Assembly (NCBI RefSeq): GCF_000471905.2
Contig: NW_006499799.1
Location: 1,224,861 to 1,288,860 of the forward strand
Reading direction: 5' to 3'
From: Amborella trichopoda
Lineage: Eukaryota; Streptophyta; Magnoliopsida; Amborellales; Amborellaceae
Length of the DNA stretch: 64,000 bases
How positions within the stretch are numbered: the first letter of the stretch is position 1; every line of letters begins with the position of its first letter. The notes under the pieces were generated by a model that did not search any database, was not told the DNA's origin, and saw nothing but the letters and a program-made list of their open reading frames with translations. Both the position numbers and the translations under genes were made by a program. This document shows, piece by piece, positions 1 to 11,624 of the stretch.

Positions 1-1485
1 GAAAGAGAGTGAACAGAGAGAAAGAGAAGAAAGAAGAAGAGAAAGAGGGAAGGAGAGAAAAAGTTGCTTGCCCGAAGGGTATCGACCCTTTGGTTTTCTC
101 TCCTCTCTCTCTCTTTCCAAGATGTACTCATAGGCTCAAGCAATGAATCGAAAATTTATTGAATCCTCAAAGAATCAATTGAAGGCCGAGGGGTCCGTTT
201 ACAATGAGGCAGTGCCTGTTTATATAGAATTGTGCTCAAACATGGGTGGATTGATAAAAATTAGACCTAATTGTTGAAAATTAAGATTTAATTGAATTAA
301 AAGAAATTCTAAAAATGGGTGCAAAAGGACTATTTTGCCCTTGCCTAACGTTGTGTTGAATTCTAGAACCGTCCCTACTGCTGCCCGAGATATTGTGTGA
401 TCTTTCATAGCTGACCCAAGGGTGTTCTGATGCTCGCTTAATTGAAATATTATTTTTTTCTTATAGGGCTAGGCATGACGATCATTTTGATACCAACTTC
501 GAGCCGTGAATCATGTTTTTGAGCCATGCTCACGAGACTTAAAATTTATTTGAATCTTGAAAACTTCGGATGGATAATGCGGTTGTTCCTTTATGTTTGT
601 CGATAATTTTTTCATCGTAGCGTACTAAGCATGCTGTCACGATCGCGTGGCAGAGAACGGAATGTGATTTGGAAACCGAACGAAGATTTCACAACTTTTG
701 AGTTATGGCCGTAATCTGGAATCTGACAGTCGGAATTTCAATTACTTCATCGGCTTCATGCATGAAATATGATCGTCCATCTTGTACGATGTTTGGACCA
801 ATGATAGCCCTAGACCTTACGCACACACTGGAATTGTTTTCGTGTTGATCCGTTGCATGAGCATCATGATTTGGTCTATCGAGCGAGGCATGTCACTGCT
901 GAATTTTCTGCAACTCCTTCATGGATTGACAACTTCTCTCTAGCTTTTCTCCTTGCTTGGACATCGTCTCGAAGCGTGCCACATATCGAATTGTTCATCT
1001 TAATGAACGCTCACCCAATTTGAGAGCGATCTGACTTGGAACGATTGAGTTATGGGCCTCGAAATGGACTATCTGTGACTGTAAAAACAACGAATAGTTT
1101 GTGGCCCCTTCTATTTCAATGTTTTGCTCATATCTTTGTTCTGAAGTGTCCGATTATGCCGAAACTTGACCAATAGGGGTTTTCGATCATGTCAGACCCA
1201 TTGGTGGTGGTTCCAAAGTGATTTGCGACACTAAAAATGTAGTTCCTATTGTAAGGTCCGTTTCAGGGTGTTAGCGACCAATTTTGTTGAAATTGTTCCT
1301 TCGTGTTCACTGCCTTAAACATATCTGATCGCTATAAAACTTGGAAAGTGGTCTTTTGAAGTGTTGAAAAATATCGTGACCAATTCTGGGGCCATTCTGA
1401 GACTATTGAGAATTTCCACTGTTTTGTAGGCTTTATTAACCTACTTCCTATCAGGGACCAAGGTGATGAAAAATACGTTCAAACA
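1..1485 (-). mobile_element. LTR A, partial 3' LTR of a Tat/Ogre-like Ty3/gypsy element (type 1)
   Basis: This is an LTR in minus orientation, cut off on its U5 side by the window start. Read on the minus strand it begins TGTTTGAACG at 1,485, runs through a unique U3, and reaches a TATA box near 219-229 and a poly(A) signal near 155-160. It then enters the pyrimidine tract that continues past position 1. It closely resembles LTRs C, D, F and G in this window. A purine-rich PPT lies just outside its TG end, which makes it a 3' LTR. The family name is an inference from the pol and PMD pieces elsewhere in the window. Confidence 0.8.
155..231 (-). promoter_or_regulatory. LTR A core promoter and poly(A) signal
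   Basis: On the minus strand TTCTATATAAAC (about 219-230) is a TATA box, followed about 60 bases downstream by AATAAA (155-160). The same TATA then AATAAA spacing recurs in LTRs C, D and F, where transcription of the element would start and end. Confidence 0.7.
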
Positions 1486-1500
1486 GCTTGCCTCGTCGAA
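1486..1500 (-). other. Polypurine tract of element A
   Basis: On the minus strand the bases before the LTR read CGACGAGGCAAGC and then TGTTTGA. The equivalent positions of B (CGGTGGAGCAAGC) and G (TGGGTGGGGCAAGT) match, so this is the likely plus-strand priming site. Confidence 0.6.
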
Positions 1501-3009
1501 TGTTTTGCATCAAGAGAAGTGATAAGGACAATCATTCAGAAAATTTCCTTCAGCTTTTATTTTTTTCCTTCCTAGCCATAAGACCACATGAACACCAAGA
1601 AAATTCACGTAATGGTGTAACTAGGCAACTCAGACGTAGGGATGCATTGTTTGTGGATCCGTCCGTGGAGACTTTAGGGGGAGAAGTGACTTTTTTGAGG
1701 TATCTTGTCAAATTTTTCACCCTCGTGCAGACTTTTTGTGATTCTGAATCTGAAGATTTTGTACGGACCTCGTCAGTCAAAATCGAGCTCATCTCGCAAT
1801 TGAGCGCCATGATGAAGGGAATTGTTCCCATTTGGTCTGGGTCCGTTGGTTTGCTTTGGTAGGCATTGTTTGCTGCTACATCAGGTTTTCTTTTGACTTT
1901 CATAGTACCACTTTAGGTCTTGACTACGGGGTCCAGTCGGGGGCAATGTTAGCTGGTCCTGAACGTTTGAACGTCTGAGCCTGTCGGGTAGGCGAGCTGA
2001 AGTCTCTAGTAGGTTCTCCCTTTGCTTTGTCATTTTCATACCTTTGTGGTGTTTTTTTGTAGAGTGTGTTTTGTGATCTCGTGAGAATAATCTTCTTCCT
2101 CATGAGACTTGTCTTGCCGTCTTAGCGAGTCTTCTGTCCTTCAAGTCCTTTTTGCATCTGGACTCAGACTGTCAGAATCTTTTTCTTGATGCTCATATTT
2201 TTGGATCCATAGGTTTATGCCACCAGGGATTTTAGTCTTTTGAGTGAGAGCTGAAGCCGCCTGTTGAGACGAGTGCTGCATCAACCTGTTTATTGGTCCA
2301 AGCGTCCTTTGCGGATTTTTGCTTGAACTTTGGGAAGCAGCGCCGTAGAGATAGTTTTCATCGACTTCTTTTTATTTGGGGCTCTTTTACTCATGACCTT
2401 TCGACCATGTCCACCATTTCTTTCCATTTTTACTCACGATGCCCTTTCAGGTTTTCATCGCGCCCGGTTTTGTTTTATTCACGGAACTCTTTTACTCATG
2501 GTTTCGTGACCATACCCATCCGTCATTTTTACTCATAGCGTTCCCTTGTTCAGGTATACACCATGCCCGTTATTATTATTTTTGTGAGGGTGTGTTTACG
2601 GCCATGCGAAACAGTTTGATGTCATGTGGCCTAGACATGCACTATGGTTTAAAGTCATATAGCTGGACTGTAATGGTGATGGATGGCAGTTTATGAAGGG
2701 CATTGAGTGAGTATGGTGGTAGTTTGACTCACTTGGGAAGATGGCTTGAGGCTACCTATGAGAGATGGATGATGTATGAAATGTGAGTGGATGATGGTGA
2801 CCCACTAACTTACAAAAAATATGTATGGCAAGATGGTTCGTCGTTTTGTGAGCATGGGTAAGACTCACTAGGGAATGATGTAGGACAATGAAAGGAATGA
2901 ACTCACTGGGGAGGTAATGAAGGTGGTGCGCACACACTACCAGGTAGTTTAGAGAAGGCGTGCGTGAAACTGCACGAAATGGTGTGGGCGCATATGTGGC
3001 GGCGAGTTT

Positions 3010-3830
3010 ATAGTCATGCCTACGAGACCTGCGCGAAGCAGTTTATCGCCATACGGCCAGAACGTGCACTATGGTTTAAGGTCATACAGCTGGACCATGG
3101 TTATGCAATTTAAAGTCATACAAGTAGGACCATGTAGTTGAAGGTTGTGCAACTAGACCTCCGCTACAGTTTAAGGTCATATAGTTCGGACCATGGTGCT
3201 GAGCCTTTTATCGTCATGTGGCTAGGACGTATATTATAGTTTAAGGTCATACAGCTAGACCATGGATATGCAGTTTAAAGTCATAAAACTAGGACCATCC
3301 AATTTAAGGTCATGCAACTAGACCTCCGCTACAATTTTAAGGTCATATAGTTTGTGCCATGGTGTTGAGCAGTTTAGGGTTGTGCAGTATGGACCGCCGC
3401 TACAATCTAAGGTCATATAATTTGGACCAAGGCTGAGCAGTTTACGGTCATGCAGCATAAACCGAGGCTGAGCAGTTTAGGGTCATACAACTAGACCATG
3501 GTTGAGCAGTTGAGGGTCATGCAATATGGACTGAGGCTGAGCAGTTTAGGGTCATGCAATATGGACTCACGCTGAGCAGCGTAGGGTCATGCAGTATGGA
3601 TCGAGGCTGAGCTGTTTAAGGTCATGCAGTATGGACCGAGGCTAAGCAGTTTAGGGTCATGTAGTATGGACTGTGGTGGAGAAGTGTAGGGTCCTTCAGT
3701 ATAGACCAAGAAGTTTAGGGTTCTGAAACTAAACCATGGCTGAGCAGTTTAGGGTCATGCAGTATGGACCGAGTAGTTGAGGGTCATGCAACTAGACCAT
3801 CGTGTAGGTCACCATGTAGGTGGAGCTTCA
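3010..3830. repeat. Minisatellite of about 30-bp GGTCATGCA/GTTTAAG monomers
   Basis: Degenerate monomers each contain a form of GTTTA(A/G)GGTCATGCAG followed by a GGACC or AGACC box. More than twenty are visible. Related arrays lie at 2,600-2,700, 10,960-11,530 and (opposite strand) 31,150-31,870, always in the 3' region of the Tat-like elements. Confidence 0.85.
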
Positions 3831-4259
3831 TAAGGAATAGATCTATGGATGGTAGTCCGACTCTCTGGGGATAAAATGGCTAAGACTATTCACAAACTGA
3901 GGGCTCAGATTAAAATGGTGGCCTGATGAAGGATAACCAGCAGAAGTGGACCTCGCTGTGGGTTTGAAAGGGGGGAAGCATACTCTCTGGGTAACCCGTC
4001 TCTCTTGGGGTAAGGTAGCTTAGCGTGAAGCTGACCCACTAGGGATTGGGAAAGTAAGAATGACCCTAACTTCACTGGGAATGATGGTCCGCAGTATGGG
4101 TGTGACTCCTAGTGGGGGATGAGGGACAACTTCTGACTCCATTGGGGAAGTCACGGTTTAGGTGCAACGACCTAGGTGCAAGTCCACTATGGGTAGTGGT
4201 AGGGCATACAATGCTTGAAATACGGCCGATGCCATGTGTAGCGGTGATGGTTTATTGTG

Positions 4260-4640
4260 CATTTTCAACTGGTGTTGAGTTCTAACAACACAACTGGTGT
4301 TGTTCAGCTAGCGTTGTGAATGACTCATGGTATTATCTGAAGACAGCCGACACTGAGTTAATTGGCGTTGCTCAGCTGGCATTGTGAATGACTCGTGGTA
4401 TTATCTAAAGACAACCGATGCTGAGTTAACAAGTGCTGGGGTTGTTTTGGAGACGCACCCAGCGATAAGTCATATTTGAAAACACACCCCACGCTAAGTC
4501 AACCAGTGCTAAGGTCGTATTTGGAAACACACCCGGTGCTAGGTCAACTGACACTAGGGTCGTATTTGGAAACACATCCGGCGCCAAGTCCACTGGCGCT
4601 AAGGTTTTTTGGAGACATACCTGGCGCTGAGGATGGATTG
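4260..4640. repeat. Minisatellite, 45-bp unit, next to the antisense promoter
   Basis: Units carry CCGGCGCTAAGTCAACTGG and GGAAACACAC boxes. The GGAAACACA box at 4,523 recurs at 4,568, a 45-bp period. Because 45 is a multiple of three, a 15-residue repetitive frame stays open (4,476-4,742); I do not regard it as a gene. A related array lies upstream of the matching promoter at 30,370-30,600. Confidence 0.75.
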
Positions 4641-4755
4641 ATGAGAGGTACCTCGGGCCTTGTGTCGAAACTCGACCCGGCTCATTGTCGCTTGGCTTCC
4701 CTTGGATGTAACTGGTATTTCAAGTTTGTGAAGGGCATTTGAGGATAGTGTAGCC

Positions 4756-4764
4756 TATATAAAG
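4756..4764 (+). promoter_or_regulatory. TATA box of the antisense PMD gene (gene itself lost here)
   Basis: TATATAAAG lies in the context GTGTAGCC-TATATAAAGG. The minus strand at 30,310 has GTGTAGTC-TATATAGG in the same setting, upstream of a PMD fragment. In element A the PMD gene that should follow has been replaced at about 4,816 by a gag fragment. Confidence 0.5.
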
Positions 4765-4815
4765 GTGTGCGAATCGTGCTGAGGGAAGGACCCAGTAGGC
4801 TCGGGGCAAGTAAAT

Positions 4816-6594
4816 TTGTGGACCCCCTGGTCGAGAACCCCTACACTACAATCAGCAGCAGAACCTGAGATGGGAAAGCCAGAATCCTCCATGGTTGTCA
4901 GAGTCATAAGAGATGACCCAACTCTGCAGCCCTTGCGATCCCTAGACCGTCATGAACCAGTCCTCACCTAGCCTGTATACAAGGCTCGAGCTCAGTCGGG
5001 GCATGTTGAACCCCTGCTGGCTGACCCATCGCACCCAGTACGACGAGCATGTAAGATCCTGACTACGCAAGAGTCCGACCTCCCTGAGGAGAGAGTCAAT
5101 GTGATTGTCATTGAGCAACCTAACGATGAGGAGGAAGATTGTCTGACTCAGCTTGAAAGTATGATAGCTCGAGCAATGGAGAAGCTCGAATTGATGGAAT
5201 GTGTCCAACCCCTTGAGAATAGATCTCACCATCAGGCCAATTCTCCACAACTCCCCCATCCGGCTAGGGAAGCACCAAGGTAGCCACCTCCTCCCAATTC
5301 TCACGGCCACTCTTCCCCTCATTGAGTCTCACAGGTTGACATAGAACCCATGCTTAGCGATAGCTTGCGGGGCAGACAGATTCAGGGTGTGCAATATACA
5401 GCTCTGTAACGGAAGCTCTATCCCTTCTACATTGACCAGCTCCCATTTCCCCGAAATTACCAAATGGGGAGACTCCCTGTCTTTAACGGCATGAGTTCCC
5501 CTCACTAGCATACTGTTCATTATATTTCGGCATGTCAAGAGACAGCTGCTGATGGGAGACTCCTCCTCCACCAGTTTGTTTAAACTCTCGACGGGCCGCG
5601 TTCAAGTGGTATGCCCGGCTTCCCCTAAACTCAATGCAAACCTGGGAAGAGATGGAGCACTTGTTCTATAAGCGCTTCTACAAAGTCGAAAGAGAAGTTC
5701 AAGCCATTAAGCTTCTCACAATGACCCAAGGCCCGAATGAGCCGGTTGATCAATTCATTGCAAGATGCAGAGACCTGGCTGCGCACCAAACCACCCTTAT
5801 GTCTGCGATTGATGTTGTTCAAACATGTGTATGAAACATGTGGCCAGAGATCTCCTTGCATGTCGAGGCTTCAAACCCCACTTCTATATCGGATATGATC
5901 TCTAAAGAAGTCCGCATAGAAAGCCTCTTTAAGCATCAGGACGAGTCCCAATTGTAATCATCAGGGAGGGAAAACAGTCAAAACTCAGGTAATTCTTGTA
6001 CCACTTCTCGGGGCAATCAGCAGAGAGGGATGATCAACGCTGCTATCACCATATCTAATCCCAAGAAGTCATCTCCCCAAACCCTAGATTTCTCAAAAGG
6101 GGTGAACCCCGTGAATAATACCTCTGGTAAGTCAACAACAACCCCAGTCCTACAATTGGGTGCCTCTACCTCCGAACCTTTATGGAAAGGACTATTGGGC
6201 AGAGATGAGAAACACGGTCTAGAGCTTTGATAAGGAGTGGGTCCCGACCCTACTCCAGATTTTGCTAGAACAACAAATGATCGCCTTGCCTGAAATGAAG
6301 AAGCCAGAAGAAGCTGATTTTATCACCCACAGGAATTACTACGCCAATCACAGAATGTTGAGGCACCCTATTCATGTTGAGGCACCCTATTCAGAAGTGC
6401 TTCAGTCTCAATGACCCCATTGAGGCCTTAATCCAAAAGGGGCAAATACAGCTCGACAGTCTCAAGAAAGCATTTGGGGCAGCTGAGGCATCCCACATGG
6501 TGATGGTTCAAGAAGTAGACAAGCAAAAGGATTATCTTGATGGTCTACCACCAGACCAGGCAATGTTTTGTATGATGATTCAAGTAGGGGTCAT
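4816..6594 (+). pseudogene. gag: gag fragment 1 of the Tat-like family
   Basis: This is a broken gag polyprotein, the structural protein that packages element RNA in the cytoplasm. Its start matches the gag leader of copies at 47,920 and 58,140. Readable pieces include an acidic N-terminal part (5,101-5,283), the retrotransposon gag core (about 5,400-5,930, with WEEMEHLFYKRFYKVE and the conserved VQTCV...SLHVEASNPTS box), and a C-terminal part (6,030-6,230). Frames change several times and there are premature stops. At the position of the C-X2-H-X4-H zinc knuckle the cysteine is lost (YYANHRMLRHP), and a 19-bp tandem duplication follows. The fragment ends at the outer end of LTR B. No spacer, protease or RT follows. 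Confidence 0.85.
6356..6393 (+). repeat. 19-bp perfect tandem duplication inside gag fragment 1
   Basis: TGTTGAGGCACCCTATTCA occurs twice head to tail. It falls in the zinc-knuckle region, and since 19 is not a multiple of three it shifts the frame. Confidence 0.95.
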
Positions 6595-7104
6595 TAGTTA
6601 GATGCCTCGATCTCACTGTAGGGTCGGGGTGACCTGATGATGTGGCTCTGGGTTCGATATGGACTCGGGACCTGAGACAGCTCTCTCATGAACAGTGTAA
6701 GTAAGACACGAGCAAGAATATCAACCTGTGAGAGAGGACTTAAGGTCTGAGCTGGGACTTACCTCATCTAGGTCCGAGACGTACTCTGGCTAACTCGTGT
6801 GGGCGCCCTCTTCGATCACGTTAGGATGCCTCCCGGGTTTATGACTAGTTTGAAATCGCCTTCTTTGATCTATTTCTTCTTTTCTTAGAGTCACACACAC
6901 ATATTAGAATACAAGACAACACGTGCATGTGTACTCAAAAGAAAGTGGAAACATATTATGATGGAGTTCATGTCGATCTAATAGCCTTATGGTATCTCCT
7001 TGACAAGGGACTATCAATACATATTTTGCAATAAAGGGGGGAGAGAAAATGGTTAGATAAAGAAAATACTTTAGAAGGAAGGGAAAGAAATAGAAGAAGG
7101 TAAA

Positions 7105-8320
7105 GAGAGAGAAAAAAACACATATGGTGGCTTGCTGCTGTCTGTGAAGAGGGAAGAGAAAGAAAGAGCACAAACAGTGGCTTGATGTCGTCTGTGAAGA
7201 GGGAAGAGAAAGAAAGAGCACAGATGGTGGCTTGTTGTTGTTTGTGAAGAGGGAAGAGATAGAAATAACGCAAACAGTAGCTTGACTACCGTCTGTGAAG
7301 AGGGAAGAGAGAGAAAGAACATAGACGGCAGCTTGCTACCATCTATGAAGAGGAAAGAGAGAGGAATGACACAAACGATAGCTTGCTGCCTTTTATGAAG
7401 AGGGGAGAGAGAAAGAACACAGACGGCGGCTTGACTACCGTTTGTGAAAGGAGAGAAAAGAAAGATAAAAAAGGGAGGAGAGAGAATATAAGGACAACAA
7501 CAAGGCCTACTAAAAAGGGTAGGCCATGTCACTGCCCCTGTGAGAGGAGAGAGAGAGGTTACAGGGAAAGGAGAAGAGAGAGGAAGGAAAGAAGAGAGGA
7601 GAAAGAGGAAAGAGAAGAAAGAGGAAAGAAGAAAAGCAAGGAAGGAGGAGAGAGAAAAGAGAAGAAAGAGGAAAGAAGAGAGGAGAAAGAGGAAAGAAGG
7701 AAGAGATCGAAAAGAGGAGAAAGAGGAAAGAAGAGAGGAGAAAGAGGAAGGAGGAGAGAGAAAAGAGAAGAAAGAGGAAAGAAGAGAGGAAAGAAAAGAG
7801 GTAAAAGAGGAAAGAAAAGAGGTGAGAGAGAAAAATAACAGATAAAGCGGCTTGGCTGTCGTCTATGAAAGGAGAGAGAAGAAAAGAAAGAGAGGAGAGA
7901 GAAGAAAAGAGAATACAAGGATGACAACGAGGCTCGTCAAAAAGGGTAGGCCCACGTCACTACCCCTGTGAGAGGAGTGAGAAAAAGAGATTATAAGAAC
8001 CACGACGAGGCCGCTAAAAAGGGTGGGCCCCCATCGTTAGCCCTGTGAAGAGAGAGAGAACATAGAAGAGAGAAAGAGAAGAGAAAAGAGAGGAGAGAGA
8101 GAAAGAGAAGAGAGAACAGAGAGAAAAGACACAAACAACGGCTTGCTATTGTTTGTGAAGAGGGAAGAGAGAGAAAGAACACAGATGGTGGCTTGGGACC
8201 CTCTGTGAAGAGGGAAGAGATAAAGAAGAGAGAGGGAAAAAAGAGAGAGAAAGAGAGAAAGAACACAGATGATGGCTTGCTACTATTTGTGAAGAGGGAA
8301 GAGAGAAACGAGAGAGAGGC
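7105..8320. repeat. Hairpin array in the LTR B leader, about 50-bp unit
   Basis: The core CTTG recurs at 7,131, 7,181, 7,231, 7,281, 7,332, 7,382 and 7,430, a 50-bp step, and again within 8,130-8,310. Around each core the flanks form an inverted repeat, for example CATAGACGGCAG-CTTG-CTACCATCTATG (7,320-7,347) and CACAAACAACGG-CTTG-CTATTGTTTGTG (8,130-8,157). Purine-only spacers separate the units. The block 7,450-7,850 is almost pure GA-rich sequence. Confidence 0.85.
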
Positions 8321-8599
8321 AGAAAGAGAGCGAAAAAGAGAGAAAAAGAAGAGAAAGGGAAGAAAGAGAGAGAAGGGAGAGAAAGAAGAGAGAAGGAAGA
8401 AAGAAAGAAAGAGAGAAAGAAGAAAGAGAAAGAAGAAAGAGGAGGAAGAGACAAAGAAGAGAGGAGAAAGAAAGATTCCTAAGGATACCCATCCAAGTTT
8501 TCTCTCTCTTCTCTCTCTCCATCATGTGACCCAAAACTTCAAGTAAAAGGGAATTTTTTATTAATAAAAAGAGGGTCCTTTACATGTAGATGGTACCTT

Positions 8600-8611
8600 C
8601 TTATATAGAAG
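8600..8611 (-). promoter_or_regulatory. LTR B TATA box
   Basis: On the minus strand the sequence reads TTCTATATAAG, about 40 bases upstream of an AATAAA-like signal and the hairpin leader. It is the counterpart of 44,520 in LTR E. Confidence 0.65.
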
Positions 8612-9977
8612 TGGAGCCAAAACAAGGGTGGATGACTAAAACTTAACCTAATTTATACAAATTAACAATTAAAAAAATTAAAGAAAATTAAGAAAATACA
8701 GACAAACTGATGATTTTGCCGCTGCACCAACAATCCATGAAATTCTAAACAGGTCCCTGTAATGGCCATGCAATCTTCACGATTTTTCGGGATCCAATCG
8801 AGGTCCTTCTGGTCTTCATCCGGTCAAAAGATTATTCTTTTTTTTATTGGCTCGGGAAGATGATCGTTTTGATACCCTTTTTGATCCACGGTTCGGACTC
8901 TCGGGCCATGATCATGACGTGGCAAAAACGTGAGAAAATGTGCACTCTTAGATTTAAGATTCAGCCCGTTTCTTAATGTTTTTGAAGATTTCTTTGTTGT
9001 AGAGTGTCGATCATGTTGCCACGATCATTTTGCAAAATGAACGACTCGATTTAATGCCTAACGGCGGTTCCAAATTGGGAAACTTTAGCCAGAGTTTCGA
9101 TTCTAGTGGCTGGAATTGTAGCAACTTTGGACTCTTTGTGCATCAAATCTGACCATCCATCATGTGCGAGGTTCGGCTCAGATGAAGCCTCTGACCTTGT
9201 GCTCGTAATGGGTCTGGTCTGAGGTCAATCCGACGTGCAAGTGACGTGATATGGTCGCTTGATCAAAGAGACATGCTGTTGGAAATTTCTTGCTACTTTT
9301 GGAAGTTTTTCGATGAATTTCTATCTTCAATTACTCTAGGATCGGGCTGTGTTATCATGCGTGCCACATATCAAATCGATCGGGTTGATGAGACGAATAT
9401 GCTTGCAAAATTTGAGCTTTATCCATCTTAAGATGAAAGAGATATAACAATGGAAAGTTTGCCCCCAAAATTTTGATGTATGGTTGCCATAAATGGAAAC
9501 TGGTTCACCGAGGTTGCACCGTAATAGTGTACGACCTACCCATTTTAGGTAATGTGGCCATAACTTGCTCTAGAAGCATCGAAATATGCCGAAAATTGGT
9601 ACCCAAGGGTTTTCAAATGTTCTGAAACTAATGATGAGGGTCTAAAGATCATTTGATGCTTCGATAATGGTGCTATAGTTCAGAGTCCATTTTCAACAAG
9701 ATAGATGCACAATTTCTTGAAACTGTTTTGTCGTTTGTAGTGTCTTAAACTCATCAGATTGAGACGAAACTTAGCAGGTGTTCTTAAGAAAATATTAGGT
9801 ATGATCTCAAACCTTCTTGGGCCATTATGAGACTATCAAAAATTTCCTTCTGGATCAGGGCTTATGAACCTAGGGCTTCCATAGTCTATAGGCATTTTGG
9901 TACCTACGGACCTAGATCGCAAACTGCTCTCTCCTTATTCGCACCGGGGATACAAGTGATGGAAATGACCTCAAACA

Positions 9978-11624
9978 GCTTGCTCCACCGAATGTTGTGC
10001 TACAAGAGAAGCGAGAAGGAAAAAATTCGAAATGAAAAATGTTCCTTCGACTTTAGTTTTCTTCTTGGCCACCGAATCACACGAATGCGAAGCTGCTTCT
10101 CAAAGGGGTGACCAAGGCGCTTAGATGGTTGGGGACCTTGTTGTGGACTCAGAAGTGGATACTTTAGGGATGATTTTAGAGTCTACACCCTATTAGACAT
10201 ACAAGATGCTTTTAGAGTCTTCACCCTCGTCGAAATTTTTGTTGGCTTTGTTTGTTGCTACACTAGGTTTGCTTTGACAAGAACGGTACCTCTGTGGGGC
10301 CCATCCTGCCAAGCCTAGTCAGGGGTTTTAGTTAGCATGCACCGAATGTCTGGTCCGGCAAGGGAGGGATTTTGGTTAGGCTGCCTCTGTTGGCTTCTCT
10401 CAGGTTGTTGTGGGCAGGTATTGACCTGAATTGATAGTTTCTTTCCTGTGTGGGATCTGAAGGTATGATTTTAACGTCTACACCCCATTGGACGTATGAG
10501 TGGCTTTGTTTGCAGTCTCATCAGGTTTATTTTGCCTGGTTTGACAGGCCCATGTTTTTTGTTCTTGATAACAGGATATCCGGCTACTGAGAATTTTTCT
10601 TAAAATGCTCGATGAAGCAACTTATAGTGATGGACGATGCATCAACCTGCTTATTGGTCCAAGCGCCCTTTCAAGTTTTCGCTTGGACTGAAGGAAGTGG
10701 TGCTGTAAAGATGGTTTTCACCAACCTCCTTTTTATTTAGGCTCTTTTGCCCATGACTTGACGCTCAAGTATGCCTTTCTTTCCATTTTTACTCACATTG
10801 CCCTTTCAGGTTTTCACCGGGCTCAGTTTTATTTACGAAACACTCTTACTCATGGTTTCGTGACCATGCTTGTCTATCATTTTTACTCATAGCATTCCCC
10901 TTTCAGGTTTACACTATGCCCTTTTTTTTTTTGTTTTTTTTTTGGGGTGTGTTTAAGGTCATGCCTTCGGGACCTGGGCAAAGCAGTTTAACGTCATGCG
11001 GCCAGGACATGCACCATAGTTTAAGGTCATATAGCTCGACCGTAATAGAGATGGATGATGGTTTGTTGAGGCCATATGGGGAGTATGGTGGTGGTTTGAC
11101 TCACTTGGGGTGATGGTACAAGACCATCTGTTAATGATGGGTTGTGTTTGGATGAGAGGTGGATAATGGTGACTCGCTAACTGATGGTAGGTATGGATGT
11201 TGGAATGAATTACCGTGGCCTCGTGAGCGTGGGTCTGACTCACTAGGGAACGTTGCAAGTACTTGAAGGTTTATGGAGATGGACTCGCTTGGGAGGAAAT
11301 GAGGGTGGTAAGAACTGTGTTAAGGTCATGCCACTGAGACCTGGTCTAAGTAGTTTAGTGTCATGCGATTAGGACCTACACTATAGTTTCGGGTCATACA
11401 ACTGGACCATTGTGCTAAGCAGTTTAACGTCATGCAGCCAAGATGTGCACTATAGTTTAGGGTCATATAGTTGGACTGTTGTGCAAAGCAGCTTAACGTC
11501 ATGCGACCAGAACGTGCTCTATAGTTTAGAGATAGCTGAATCACGTATGTGGGTCGCTAATGGGGGGTGGACTCTCTTGGAGATGTGAAGTGGATGAGGC
11601 TCCATGGTGAATGAGCCTATGGAT
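9978..11624 (-). mobile_element. Internal 3' region attached to LTR B
   Basis: This is minus-orientation 3' region with the PPT next to LTR B (9,978-9,990). It holds unique sequence shared with A (for example the stretch near 10,620-10,930 matching 2,275-2,580) and a GGTCATGC minisatellite at 10,960-11,530. It is joined at about 11,625 to a gag leader, so everything from gag through PMD is missing. No coding content is visible. Confidence 0.65.

Larger units (their letters stand above)
1486..4815 (-). mobile_element. Internal 3' region of element A, non-coding, minisatellite-rich
   Basis: This is the stretch between the PPT of LTR A and the place where the antisense PMD gene should begin. 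It holds unique sequence (1,500-2,560), arrays built on GTTTAAGGTCATGC-like monomers (2,600-2,700 and 3,010-3,830), a block shared with 15,920-16,080, and a 45-bp array (4,260-4,640). It ends with a TATA box on the plus strand. The same order, reversed, is found at 30,300-34,619. The open frames here (for example 1,488-1,862 and 2,293-2,538) lack homologues and look accidental. Confidence 0.65.
6595..9977 (-). mobile_element. LTR B, 3' LTR of a Tat-like element (type 2)
   Basis: This is a 3.4-kb LTR in minus orientation. On the minus strand it starts TGTTTGAGG at 9,977 and ends TAACTA at 6,595, where other copies end TAACCA. It carries a TATA box near 8,601-8,610, AATAAA near 8,557-8,562 and a long leader of hairpins and purine tracts (7,080-8,510). 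Its U3 matches LTR E at 43,164-46,608 far better than the other LTRs, so B and E form a second subfamily. A PPT lies outside its TG end, making it a 3' LTR. Confidence 0.82.

Noticed and set aside
4476..4742. 88-codon frame with 15-residue repeats.
   Set aside because: It is a by-product of a 45-bp minisatellite in non-coding DNA. The same applies to 52,633-52,953 (39 bp), 34,023-34,229 (48 bp) and 51,203-51,451 (21 bp).
7383..7838. Several long overlapping open frames in GA/CT-rich tracts (also 24,337-25,056, 45,184-45,948, 54,884-55,312).
   Set aside because: They are low-complexity Lys/Glu/Arg or Ser/Leu/Phe frames kept open because pure purine or pyrimidine tracts cannot form most stop codons. 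They lie in LTR leaders.
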